Source: Planoprotostelium fungivorum
Lineage: Eukaryota; Evosea; Variosea; Cavosteliida; Cavosteliaceae
Direction of reading: 5' to 3'
Length of the DNA stretch: 18,055 bases
Assembly: GCA_003024175.1 (NCBI GenBank)
Contig: MDYQ01000388.1
Span: forward strand, 1 to 18,055
Numbering within the stretch: the first letter of the stretch is position 1; each line of letters opens with the position of its first letter. Positions 7,506 to 16,489 of this stretch are shown here, piece after piece. The notes beneath the pieces are model-generated. The model made no database searches and was not told the DNA's origin. It worked only from the letters and a program-made list of their open reading frames with translations. Both the position numbers and the translations under genes were made by a program.

Positions 7506-8235
7506 CCCTTAAAGGACCAGTTTGTGTCCAATTGAACGAAATTTAAACAATGCCAACTTCTGTCTGAGATGCCACATTTGATGTGATCCTTGTGTGATGT
7601 GGGTACTATAGAAATCACGTGTCCCGCATTGAGCTCTATGTATATCTCATCCAGCTTCTTTTTTTTGTTAGATCAATAATTGTGATGTGATATCATACAA
7701 CATCCACATCACACACAGGGAGCTTGGCTTCAAAGATATCCATTCCAGGAAGACAAGAGAGAAGATACATTGATGTGTGATACATTCAGTGATATCAAAT
7801 TAAGAGGTGGCAATTGTTGAGGTCACTGAGCTATGGGGAATTCACAAACAGTGTGATATTACACAATCAGACAACAGTAGTGATCTGGTCGCTCACATTG
7901 TGGCGCATTAATGGGCAAAATATGACTTCTAAAGATGGGAATGAGAAGAAGATAAAGATATTGAAGAACCAATCATTACTGAAGTAAAGAAATAACTACA
8001 AACCCCTGATCATTTGACACATCATCCCCCATATGGTGTGTGACAGTATGTCCCTGATGAATTGCTGCAGTAGGATAGGACACTCCAACAGACACTCTGC
8101 ATGAAATACAACAGTTGTGGTCAGTGAATGAGGAGATGCCAATGTTGATATTGCCATGTAGCTGTTAGATTGTTGCGGAAGTTTAAAAAATCTTCATAGA
8201 TTTCAATGCAAGGACGCAAACCGGTCCTTTAAGGG
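7506..8235. mobile_element. Non-autonomous piggyBac-type DNA transposon (730 bp)
   Basis: TTAA occurs on both sides (7502-7505 and 8236-8239), the target site used by piggyBac transposases. The left end starts CCCTTAAAGGACCAGTTTG and the right end, on the other strand, CCCTTAAAGGACCGGTTTG; the match runs for about 24 bp with two mismatches. Ends starting CCC next to TTAA are typical of this superfamily. Inside there is no transposase frame, only AT-rich sequence with several GATGTG/CACATC words. It lies just past the 3' end of locus C. Confidence 0.88.
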
Positions 8236-8301
8236 TTAATTCTATGACTGTATTTGAAGGAAACATATTCTATTCATAAGCTGCCTCCTTAAGTCTTTTT
8301 T

Positions 8302-10316
8302 TCATCCCTTGCCTGCCTCCTCACTAGACTCTGATGTTGGAGTGAATCTGTTCACATGACCAAGGTCAATGAGGATTGGTAACCTCCCTGGCAATTGATC
8401 ATCACCAATAAATCTTTTGAGTGAGGGGACTCTGCTTGGTGTGACAGATTTCCAATTAGCTGGTCAAAGGTCTGTATGCTCAATTCCTTTGCTTGCCAGA
8501 TAATCTATAGAGGTCTCTTGAAGAACTGGCCAGCTATGTGCGCCCCTAATATCTCAGTATGTAGTTGTAAAATTAGAAAGACTCACAGCTCTGAGATATA
8601 TGGCATAATTAATACAAGAGTTCCACTTATTACAATCACTTGAGCTGAGATATTGTAGGCCTGCTCCCAGCTTTTGGCCTCTCAGTAGTTTCTCCTTTTG
8701 ATCAGTGGTCATACTTGTTGGTCCATGTAGGAATTTGACAACACAAACACTTCCTGTCTGTGAACAACCAAGCCAAGTTCGACCATCACGTCCATATCCA
8801 AGGTCCTCCAAAAGTACAAACTTTGAGGTGTAGGTGGAAGGGAGCCTAGACATCTTGATATTGGAGCAACTTATCTTAATCGAGGGAGAAGATGTGTCTA
8901 TGTACTTTAGACATCTAGAACTAGATCTACTGTATGAAGATCTCACCTCCTTTGTCAACACTATGTATTTCCTCTTGTCCTCAGAGAGATTATTACTGTC
9001 AACCCTTGTTTGTGACATCTTAGCCATAGTGGTGAGTAGTAGGTCTGGAAGTTCCTTGTTATTCCACTCAAATATGCGTGAATAACGCCCTTGTATCCTT
9101 TCACTGATCAGTCTTATGGCATTTTATGAATCTAGATTCATACCCTTCAGAATCCTTGAAATCAAAGATATCTTGAGCATCCTGATTCTCCTCTGTGAAT
9201 TCTTCTGTTTCCTCATTTAGTTGATTATTCAGCTGCACAGGTATGTTGGCATTAGAGGATGTTACAGGTGCAGCCGCTGCAGTGTCGCAGTCAGATAGCC
9301 AAAACACCCGCCATTTCTTATATGTAGTCAACTGGCCACTATTAACCACTATACAGTTGATTTAGACTACTCACTATACCAAACACATCGGTTAAACCCC
9401 AAATGTGACGAAGCTGCATCATATAATCCATCAGCTGACCATGTACAGCCTGGTCATCCATAGGTTCTTTCCCACCTCCAAGTGGTGGCTTCTTTACCTA
9501 TGGTAATTTCATATATTCAATTCAGCTGATTGTGTACCTCAAAAACACCAACAGGGAGTCCCTTGCGTGTAATTGCATATAAATCTGGCCTCAGCTCATA
9601 AACGCTCACTCCAGATAAAATCTCAATATCCTAGATAGTGTGAATGTAAACAAAGTCATATACTATCATTTCACTCACCGATAAGCCAAGGCTCTTCAGG
9701 ACGTCCGTCATAACAATACAAACATATATGGTAATATCGTTTTCTGAGCCATAATTCATCTCCTTGTATTGAGTGTTGTATATTGTCCATATGGCAGTTG
9801 ACTCCTCCTTAGATAAACCCTTTGTGATGTTGAACAGTCCCTCTGTGATGGTAACTCCAATATGTGAAGAAACAGAGGTAGATTTTGTGCAGCGAGAGGC
9901 ACCAAGAGGTGGAATTCCATCCTTAGGAAATGACTCTAAAACAGGAGTTTAGTATTAGACTTTCCACCACAACATGAGCAAATCACAAAAGACGCAACCA
10001 AAACGAACCCCAGGGCCGCCGCTATGCGAGCTAGAGCCTGAGAGGCCCGTAGAGCCCCTGGAGACACCACGACGAGAATATATAGAGCACAGAGAATAAA
10101 GAAGGGTTGAGACTCACCAGCGGGAGTGGGAGGTCCTTGTATGACTTTGGCTCGCAGAAGAAGTGTTGGGAGAAGGTTCTGTTGACCACACCATTCGTCG
10201 TGTGTCTCACCATACTGAAGAAAAGTGGTGGCCTGTTCCGCTGTGGGATCTCCTTGTGCACCCGTGACAAGATTTGAGACGTTGGTGACCAGAGTATTGT
10301 AATGGGGTGTAGACAT
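8302..10316 (-). CDS. Locus C: leader, membrane segment, PD-(D/E)XK nuclease-like and kinase domains; nonsense codon in kinase
   Basis: Nine exons can be built in frame: 10316-10118, 10057-9968, 9935-9679, 9630-9538, 9497-9380, 9348-9144, 9112-8715, 8680-8587 and 8545 onward, with introns of 60, 32, 48, 40, 31, 31, 34 and 41 nt. The leader (residues 1-66) matches locus B; exon 2 gives one membrane helix (ARIAAALGFVLVASFVICS). Residues around 198-215 show a PD-(D/E)XK pattern: Asp in RPDLYAI, then FEVKK. A kinase N-lobe follows (LGYGRDGRTWLGC, then VVKF) and a hinge LIMPY. The frame meets TGA at 8464-8466 just after HTDL, at the catalytic-loop position before PAN; beyond it the same frame stays open through LIDLG (the DFG site) to a stop at 8302. 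The order nuclease then kinase is that of CR (Crinkler-RHS-type) effectors, as I recall that family. Stopping at TGA leaves 511 residues and a dead kinase. The C-lobe is missing. Confidence 0.68.
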
Positions 10317-10444
10317 GGCTGTGGAGATGAACCAACGCCGACGTCTCGAGAGGGCCACATCCGAGCGTAAGAAATTGAGTTGTAGAGAAATGCACTATAA
10401 TAATATTCCCTTTTTATGATGGAAATCAAACCACCGATAAGATC
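10317..10444. promoter_or_regulatory. Short divergent promoter between locus C and the RCC1-type gene
   Basis: Only 128 bp separate the two start codons. The block 10377-10425 repeats the end of module R (GTTGTAGAGAAATGCACTA, then TATTCCCTTTTTATGATG). On the minus strand this gives a CATAAAAAG TATA-like box about 40 bp ahead of a CTCTACAACTCA candidate start. A promoter use of the R end in locus C is inference. Confidence 0.5.
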
Positions 10445-12091
10445 ATGCATTCATTCCGTCAGACGGTGATCTTCCCACGACAACATCACGCCAGGGGGAT
10501 CTCCTTATGGAAACGAGTTAAGGAAATCTTTCCCAGCGCCCGATCAGAGGACATCTCCCTCATCAAGACAAGAAGCAATCCATCAGACGAAATCTTTCGA
10601 TTGTATTCGTGGGGAAATGGCTTTAATGGGCAACTAGGTAAACACTGGTTTATATCGTCCTTAATTCCGTTCTGCAGGTCTAGGAGTACCCGAAGATAAG
10701 ACAACACCAACGGTAAGATAAAACTAATATCTGATAACCAATACAGGTTGTTCCTGATCTTCGCAATGATCACATCACATCTGCTTCTTGCGGCGTGGAA
10801 CACGCAGTTGCAATTTCAGGTGAGTGTCCCACGGTAAATGTAATTGATACCTTCAGCCGCTGGTTATGGCTGGGCCTGGGGTGGAAACAGTCACATGCAG
10901 ATAGGGTCAATCAGACACTTCTTCTCTGAGGAGTTGTTTGCACCAACAGCCATATCTAATTTATGGAACGATCCCATAAGAAAAGTCAGTTGTGGATGGT
11001 ATCACTCATTAGCAATCCTCAGTATGTGATCATTATTTCGCATTCGTTGACAGAGAACAACAGGGGATGGACAAATTAAATCTTGGGGGAACAATTGTAA
11101 AGGACAACTGGGTACAGGCAATCGGTTCAATTTCAGGTGAAGAGAGCGCAAACGGTAACAAGCTGAAGCTATCAGTGAGCCACAACCATTGAGCCTTCTC
11201 AGCAGAAAAGATATTGTTGACTTGTCGTGTGGTGCTCTTCATTCCGTTGCTATTACCAGAGAGGGCCAGATCTACAGCTGGTCAGTTCGATCTTACATGG
11301 GATTCCCCCTGATCTTCAACAGGGGTTTCAACGGATCGGGTCAACTTGGCCTCACCGGATCAGCGGATGTCCTGAGGCCTACATTAGTTGAATTATCCAT
11401 GAAAATTCAGCGCATCACTTGTGGATCATTTCACACACAAGTGCAAGATGGTATGTGATGGAATCATTCATCACCAATCTTTACAGAGAATGGCGACATC
11501 TACATCCTGGGTGGACCCACTGGAATCCCTCATTTGAAAGAGAGACCTCACGAACCATACAGCTTGGACAATCATGCCACAATGACATATAGATCTGAGC
11601 CAATCAAGGTAGGATATAATTTCTGATGCCTCACTCATTCGAGAGGTGGATGGCTTGCATCATATCACTCAATTTGCTGCTGGATATAATTTTGGTGCCG
11701 CTATAGATGGTGTGACTATTATATATCAATATTGATGTCAATTATTCTTCAGCCAACGGAGCCATCTACGTATGGTCCATTGACAAAAGTCAACCTCTCG
11801 CGCGCAAGGTTGATTTCAAAGAGAAGGTCAAAAGCCTGACATTGAGTCCGACGCATTGTACTGTGATATCAGGTGGTTGTATTGGGAGATGAATGGTATT
11901 GAACTACGTAAGATGACGATCGCTTGTTTGTTTGGAATATATCAGATATTTCTAGTGGAAACTCACCACAAGAAGTGGTTGGACCAAAGGTAACGCATTG
12001 CAATGAGAGAGGTGCATCATACCATACAGGACAAGATGCAAGTTCATGCTGGTTGGGACTTTCATCTCCTGACAGCAAGGCTGTCCAATGA
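10445..12091 (+). CDS. RCC1-type beta-propeller protein
   Basis: Eleven exons join in frame: 10445-10637, 10678-10712, 10747-10819, 10857-11021, 11064-11136, 11176-11280, 11323-11450, 11487-11608, 11646-11709, 11753-11872, 11913-12091; introns are 34-43 nt, all GT-AG. The product is 418 residues. Seven blade motifs can be seen: LYSWGNGFNGQLG, GWAWGGNSHMQIG, IKSWGNNCKGQLG, IYSWGFNGSGQLG, IYILGGPTG, IYVWSID and LFVWNIS, with CGxxH repeats (SCGVEHAVAI, SCGWYHSLAI, SCGALHSVAI, CGSFHTQV) between them. RCC1-like propellers act as protein-binding platforms or exchange factors for small GTPases. The first 25 residues are Arg/His-rich with few acids, which could be a mitochondrial presequence, as in the RCC1L branch; that is a guess. 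The last exon could end earlier at a GTAACG donor (11990); I took the in-frame stop at 12089. Confidence 0.85.
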
Positions 12092-12129
12092 AGAGACAGC
12101 AGACATTCAGCGCAATCAGGAGAGCCCAG

Positions 12130-12135
12130 AATAAA
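12130..12135 (+). terminator. Polyadenylation signal AATAAA for the RCC1-type gene
   Basis: AATAAA lies 39 bases after the proposed stop codon of the RCC1-type gene, the only good hexamer in its short 3' region. Confidence 0.55.
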
Positions 12136-12207
12136 TGGTTCACACAAAATGGTCTCATTTGTGAAATGAAGCAACATATATAAATACACAGACAAGCCAA
12201 GGATCAT

Positions 12208-12438
12208 AGTAAAAGGGGGTATTTTAGTCCATTTATCTACAACTCACCTCACACTGAACACTCTCCTCCTGCGTTCTGTTTGGTGATCCTCTGCAAAACA
12301 TTTGTAAGCGTTTGTGCGCTCTGCACTTGCTTATGCAGTCTGTGTGGAAATCTATACACTCAAATCATACAAAAGACACAATGAGGCAAAAGGCAGCTGC
12401 ATATGAATAGGCTGAGATCAATTTATTTGAGGCTCACA
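12208..12438 (-). repeat. Downstream module R, diverged inverted copy
   Basis: On the minus strand this follows a Y-gene remnant, as in copies 1 and 2: AATAAATTGATCTCAGCC, then the CAAATGTTTTGCAGAGGATC block and CATAGTAAAAGG at the far end. Roughly 85 percent identical to copies 1 and 2 by eye. Confidence 0.75.
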
Positions 12439-12549
12439 AGGCCATTCAATCATTCTTGACAATGCCCTTTGCTGTGTCAAGAAAGGGCTTTGTTGATGTT
12501 GGAAGTGCTCAATCCCTCCTCTCTTAGACAACCTTTCTGACCAGCACTC
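12439..12549 (-). pseudogene. Y-family gene 5, broken
   Basis: The minus strand keeps about 35 codons of the Y core, from SAGQKGCLREEGLSTSNINK on, then a one-base insertion in the CCCTTTCTTG run shifts the frame to a TGA at 12477-12479. Upstream (12550 onward) the homology to other Y genes stops and unrelated sequence begins. Its 3' end leads into module R. Confidence 0.75.
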
Positions 12550-12634
12550 CTTTTTCTGTGTGTTTGGAAAGTGAACACTGGCACAACAAATCTGACCTCC
12601 CATTGTCGATGGACAAGCAACATCAGTTCCCAAG

Positions 12635-12766
12635 ATGAGCAGCAAGGACTTGCAGGATACAAAGACCACTACAAGCGCACCTGCTCCCTCAAGTGGGAAC
12701 TGTAGAAATGGCTGGGTCCTGAGGTCACTGTTACAGAGGTGCTGGCGCAGTGGTGGCAGTAGATGA
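12635..12766 (+). CDS. Possible 43-residue protein, Thr/Ser-rich
   Basis: ATG at 12635, stop TGA at 12764-12766. Begins MSSKDLQDTKTTTSAPAPSS, faintly like the Lys/Thr/Pro-rich body of the 17-kb Y-like gene. It lies in the unrelated sequence joined to Y5, on the opposite strand, with AATAAA at about 12800. Evidence is only the open frame and context; it could be chance. Confidence 0.2.
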   Translation: MSSKDLQDTKTTTSAPAPSSGNCRNGWVLRSLLQRCWRSGGSR

Positions 12767-12879
12767 AACACAACCCAATATTTGCGTTGTAAGTCTTGGA
12801 ATAAAGACTACCAGAAAAAGCAAATCATATCTTGAACTCGGCACAGGAAGGGGCAATAATGATGGCAGATGGTATTGTT

Positions 12880-14260
12880 GTAATCCGCTATAATATTCAC
12901 TTTTTATATGATGAGTGCACTTATCTACAACTGAACATATGCTGAATACTTGCTTCCTGTGATCAGTTTGTACATCCTCTGCAAAACATGTGTAAGCTTT
13001 GATGTGCTCAGAGCATGCTTTGTACAGACTAGAGAAATCTTTGCACACTATATGAGGCACAGGCTAACAAGGTTTGTGGGTGGGCCTTAAGAGTTGTGTT
13101 TCTGTTACCATCTGCTGAGAATATGCTCTGGGCACACATCTTTATTAGACAAAAACAAATGTTTAGAGGATGATTTATAAGCTTTTATGTGCCCAGAGCA
13201 TGCTTTATACAGACTGAGTAGAAATATCTACATACCTCCTGCCTGTTTGCTGAACCACTTTATGGTTCAGCAAGCATTATTGTGTGCTTGTGTTTCTTTT
13301 TATGTCTGCCCTGTGATGCTCTGAGCACACCCTGCTCTTACCTGCATAGACCATAATAAATATTTGAGAATATTTTTTAAACTTTCATGCAGTAAGAGCA
13401 CACATTAACTAGTCTTGGGAGAATTTGCTATACACCTCTTGCCAGCTTGCTGAACCTGAAAGGTAAAGCAAGCTATATAATGCCAACTTCACAAAAAAGA
13501 GAGAACACAGAGCAAATGAGAGACATGTATTTTCTGTTTATTTCCCAAAGACGTCAAAGTGATGAGACGAGGTTCTCACAACTGATAGCACTTACAGTTA
13601 GACACCTTCAGTAGGATAATGGTCATTGTATTGAAGCAGAGAACGGAGAAATTTAATAAAATATTTTGCAAATGAGAGACAGTGATCTCTCTTTTTTGTC
13701 AGGTTGGTGTTATATCATGTGCCATGTATTTCTTTAGAGACTGATATTGTAAGATTGTATTGATCTTGTAAGCCCCAGGAGACTTCTAGACTCTCTCTTC
13801 ACCAATTCTGCATAACAAGTCAACAAGGCTGTAAAACTTCATTAATATCTACCACTTTGGCATTTGCTGACTCCTACATGTTCTTGTTTTTTCTCAATGG
13901 TCTGATATAGGCTAAAGATACATATCTAACATTGGCAATAAATGAAAATAGTTGTTTGAATAATGATTTATAAGCTTTTTTGTGCCCAGAGCATGCTTTA
14001 TGCAGATTGTGGGGAAATCTCTACACATTCCCTGCTTGCTGAACCCAAAGTGGTGAGGCAAGTATTATTGTGCGTTCTGTGTTTCTTTTTGTGCCTGCTT
14101 AGAGCATGCTTCATGCACACTTTTCTCTTACCTTCACAGACTATACTAATAATAAGTATTTTACAAGCTTTTATGCACTAAGAGCACATTTTATGCAGTC
14201 TTGGAGCAAATCATTGCACACCTCTTGCCAGCTTGCAAGCCTGAAAGGTGAAGCAAGCTA
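12880..14260 (+). repeat. Array of decayed ~190-bp units related to module R
   Basis: A recurring core, GAGCATGCTTTATGCAGACT with variants, is followed by GGGAAATCT-like sequence and preceded by TATAAGCTTTTATGTG. It occurs near 13010, 13196, 13395, 13989, 14102 and 14181, with some spacings close to 190 bp. The first unit still carries the CCGCTATAATATTCAC end (12888-12903) and CCTCTGCAAAACATGTGTAAG seen in module R. Units often hold small inverted pieces such as TTGCTGAACC/GGTTCAGCAA (13249-13272). The array is interrupted by the 160-bp dispersed repeat (13797-13961) and by non-repeat sequence from about 13480 to 13796, in which I see nothing. Confidence 0.65.
13797..13961. repeat. Dispersed 160-bp repeat, copy 2
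   Basis: Second copy of 7211-7371 in the same orientation; a few substitutions and a short indel (TGATATAGGCTAAAG versus TGATGCTAAAG). Confidence 0.8.
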
Positions 14261-14338
14261 TAGAGTGTGCTTAGGATGCATCAAAGGCCAGCTTCTAGCC
14301 AATCTATTGATGCTCCAACTTTTCTTTATATACTCTGA

Positions 14339-14977
14339 TCACTGAGTACTGAGATACTTGGTTTCAGCTGATATTTCATCAAGGTAATCCTTGAATTCAC
14401 TAGGGTTTCTACTTACATACTCTCTGATACCTTTAGGCAGGTGTTGTATCTTCATTCCAGCAGGTGGTCTCAGCACTGCTGCTCTGTTTGCATGTCCTGC
14501 ATTTGACTCTTTCTCATATTCCGAGTTTCTCAGTCCACTATATGGTATAATCTTATACTGTTGATATCTAGCATCAGGATCATCATACTGCTCAGCACAT
14601 TTTTGGAATACCCCAGGAGGGGTATGTTTTGCCACACATCCTAAGAACTGCTTCTTAGGTTTATTCATCATCCAACTTACTTGCTTACTCTGTTGCTGTC
14701 TGGTTAGATCATTAACTTTGAATTTAGCTGCTAGATATTAGTTGTATGCTTGTTGCATCATCCCATTATTCTGACCTAGAATTGCCTGAAACTGCTTATT
14801 ATCAGCTAACATCTTTTTGACTGCAGGAAGACTGAGACTGCTAAAATTGGGAAATCCAATGAGCTCAATGATGTTATCTCTTGTTAAATAGTTGAGAAGC
14901 TTACTGACTGGTAACCCATCAAATGCTTTTGGTTCTGTTCTTTTGACTGGAAATGTTTTGACAAGATCATAGTCCAT
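14339..14977 (-). pseudogene. Virus-like element gene 1 (unrecognised), split by one TAA
   Basis: One minus-strand frame runs from an ATG at 14977 (start MDYDLVKTFPVKR) to a TGA at 14339-14341. A TAA at 14738-14740 divides it into a first part of 79 residues and a second part that would restart at 14671 (MMNKPKKQF). The frame is the same on both sides and protein-like throughout, so a single nonsense change is the simplest reading. There are no introns, unlike the host genes. The protein has no signal peptide or membrane helix; the second half is rich in charged residues and Tyr. I do not recognise the family. It lies divergent to gene 2. Confidence 0.6.
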
Positions 14978-15077
14978 TTTGTTGCAGTTTATGATATAAT
15001 CTAAAACATACAATCACCAACTAAAATAATTATTTAATTTCATTTTAAAAAATGAGATTCCTCTTATATAAGGTGAA
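14978..15077. promoter_or_regulatory. AT-rich divergent promoter in the virus-like element
   Basis: One hundred bases, very AT-rich, separate the two divergent start codons. TTATATAAGG lies a few bases before the plus-strand ATG at 15078, close enough that transcripts would have almost no 5' untranslated part, as is common in large DNA viruses and their relatives. The AT-rich content contrasts with the GC-balanced host upstream regions. Confidence 0.4.
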
Positions 15078-15458
15078 ATGACTACAGTGAAGAATGTACC
15101 TGCCAAAGTATACTATAAGCAAAAATATGATCAATACAAACAACTATTAGATATCAAGTTGAGGCAAGATGTTTCTCAAGGTTTATATAACAATGTGATT
15201 CAAGATTATCATACAGATTGTACAAGAGGAGAACTCTGCACTAAATACAATCTAAGCTATTTAAAACTGAAAACTATTCTGAGAGATGAACATATTCTCA
15301 AAATACCCTCAGCTGATGTTGCTGACATTAAGTTAAGGCTTCAAAACAAATTAACAACTAAAAAAGAAGTCATGAGTCAATATAAAATCATTGAGATCTG
15401 CAGATTTTACAGCAATATATGTCTAGCAGACATCAACAGCTTCCCAGAAAGATTGTAG
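15078..15458 (+). CDS. Virus-like element gene 2 (unrecognised, possible helix-turn-helix)
   Basis: A 126-residue intron-free frame from ATG at 15078 to TAG at 15456-15458. Starts MTTVKNVPAKVYYKQKYDQY and is Lys/Tyr/Gln-rich. Two segments, GELCTKYNLSYLKLKTIL and KKEVMSQYKIIEICRFY, have the spacing of helix-turn-helix recognition units, so a DNA-binding role is possible but unproven. The second would end the protein early, so a longer ancestor is likely. Located head-to-head with gene 1 and 273 bp ahead of gene 3. That gap (15459-15731) holds no gene I can see. Confidence 0.45.
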   Translation: MTTVKNVPAKVYYKQKYDQYKQLLDIKLRQDVSQGLYNNVIQDYHTDCTRGELCTKYNLSYLKLKTILRDEHILKIPSADVADIKLRLQNKLTTKKEVMSQYKIIEICRFYSNICLADINSFPERL

Positions 15459-15731
15459 GGTATTTACAGCAATCCGGTTTTTGATCAGAATAAAACCTAA
15501 GACCGCTCTGCTGATAGCAGGTTGGCTAGTCAATATGATTACTCACTCTTACCAGACACATGGTTTTCTCAATCTGTATCAGCTTAGGCTCAAATCTGCT
15601 CAAAAATAGATGCAGTCCTACCTGTTGTACTAGAGTCCTACCCTTTTTACTTTAAGATTGAATTGAAAGCACATTAGTTAACATTAAGGATGGAACAACT
15701 ATAGATAAGACATACTTGTTCCCTGCAGATC

Positions 15732-16271
15732 ATGCCATCAAAATATCATCTATCAAACACATCAGTGATCTCAACAACACTGATACAAAATTCTTTTGCT
15801 GCTGGTGATTCTGTACCTGACACTAAACACAGAGTACATGAATTCATTGCTTTCAAACTTAAGCTAGCTAAATCTCAGCAAGGTGGATGCAAAGGATATA
15901 TAGTGGATGCAGGACTTAAAAACAAAAGGTGTCTAAAGAACCCTGATCTTAAAGACAACCTCTGCTTTTGGAGGTGCATTGCAATTGCTTTGAATGAGTC
16001 TTCTTGCCAAGGAATACAACAGGCTAATAGTAAACAGCAGAGAGCAATTGCTTTAAGAGATCAATATTTTGCTCAATGTGGTCAAAACACTACAGATCAT
16101 GTACAAGTGGCTGATCTCCCTGCTATCTACCAGGCACTCAATCTAGATCTTACAGTGTATACATTGGACAGTAACCTTAACGTGTCTCGCAATTGGGACA
16201 CGTTAACCTTAACACACAAGACGGTCTCGCGCAGGTCCTTAATATCATTGTATGCAGAACTCCACCATTGA
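15732..16271 (+). pseudogene. Virus-like element gene 3: N-terminal part of a Polinton/viral polymerase-type protein
   Basis: 179 residues from ATG at 15732, ending at TGA 16269-16271. The segment NPDLKDNLCFWRCIAIAL, then VQVADLPAIYQALNLDLTVY, follows the Cys-containing pattern (DNLCF-x-RC-x-A) that I associate with the region ahead of the family B DNA polymerase in Maverick/Polinton-type elements and relatives; this is from memory and needs a profile search. The TGA comes directly after a His-His pair where the family normally continues, and the frame stays hydrophobic for a few codons beyond, so the reading is a 5' fragment of a dead gene. The polymerase part itself is absent from the window. 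No introns. Confidence 0.42.
16177..16206. repeat. Perfect 10-bp inverted repeat (hairpin) inside gene 3
   Basis: TTAACGTGTC (16177-16186) and GACACGTTAA (16197-16206) with a 10-base loop. AACCTTAAC also occurs directly on both sides. It lies within the coding frame of gene 3. Confidence 0.8.
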
Positions 16272-16448
16272 TTCATAGTAAAATGTAGTAATACAATAGT
16301 AATTTGGATGAGTAGATAAACAGTAATAATAGTAAAATTAGTAAGTTGAAAATGGTGTCTTACAGTAGATTTATGGTAAATATAGTAAGAATTTAATGTT
16401 TTTTTCAAAGTTGAGATTGCTGATATCTTTGGTTACACATGTGGTAGA
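16272..16448. other. AT-rich tail after the virus-like genes
   Basis: AGTAA or AGTAG words recur about ten times between 16276 and 16392, often as TAGTAA. No gene is visible. It may be the decayed continuation of gene 3 or the flank of the element; no terminal inverted repeat was found. Confidence 0.35.
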
Positions 16449-16489
16449 TCACAACAGGTGCAAGGCTGCAGTCGCAGATGCGAATTCCG

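Noticed and set aside
12477-12771. Minus-strand frames of 61 and 117 residues upstream of Y5
   Set aside because: Only the last part matches the Y family, and it is frameshifted; the rest shows no motif.
16127-16408. 93-residue minus-strand frame with hydrophobic segments
   Set aside because: Antisense to the virus-like gene 3 and the AGTAA-rich tail; composition explains it.
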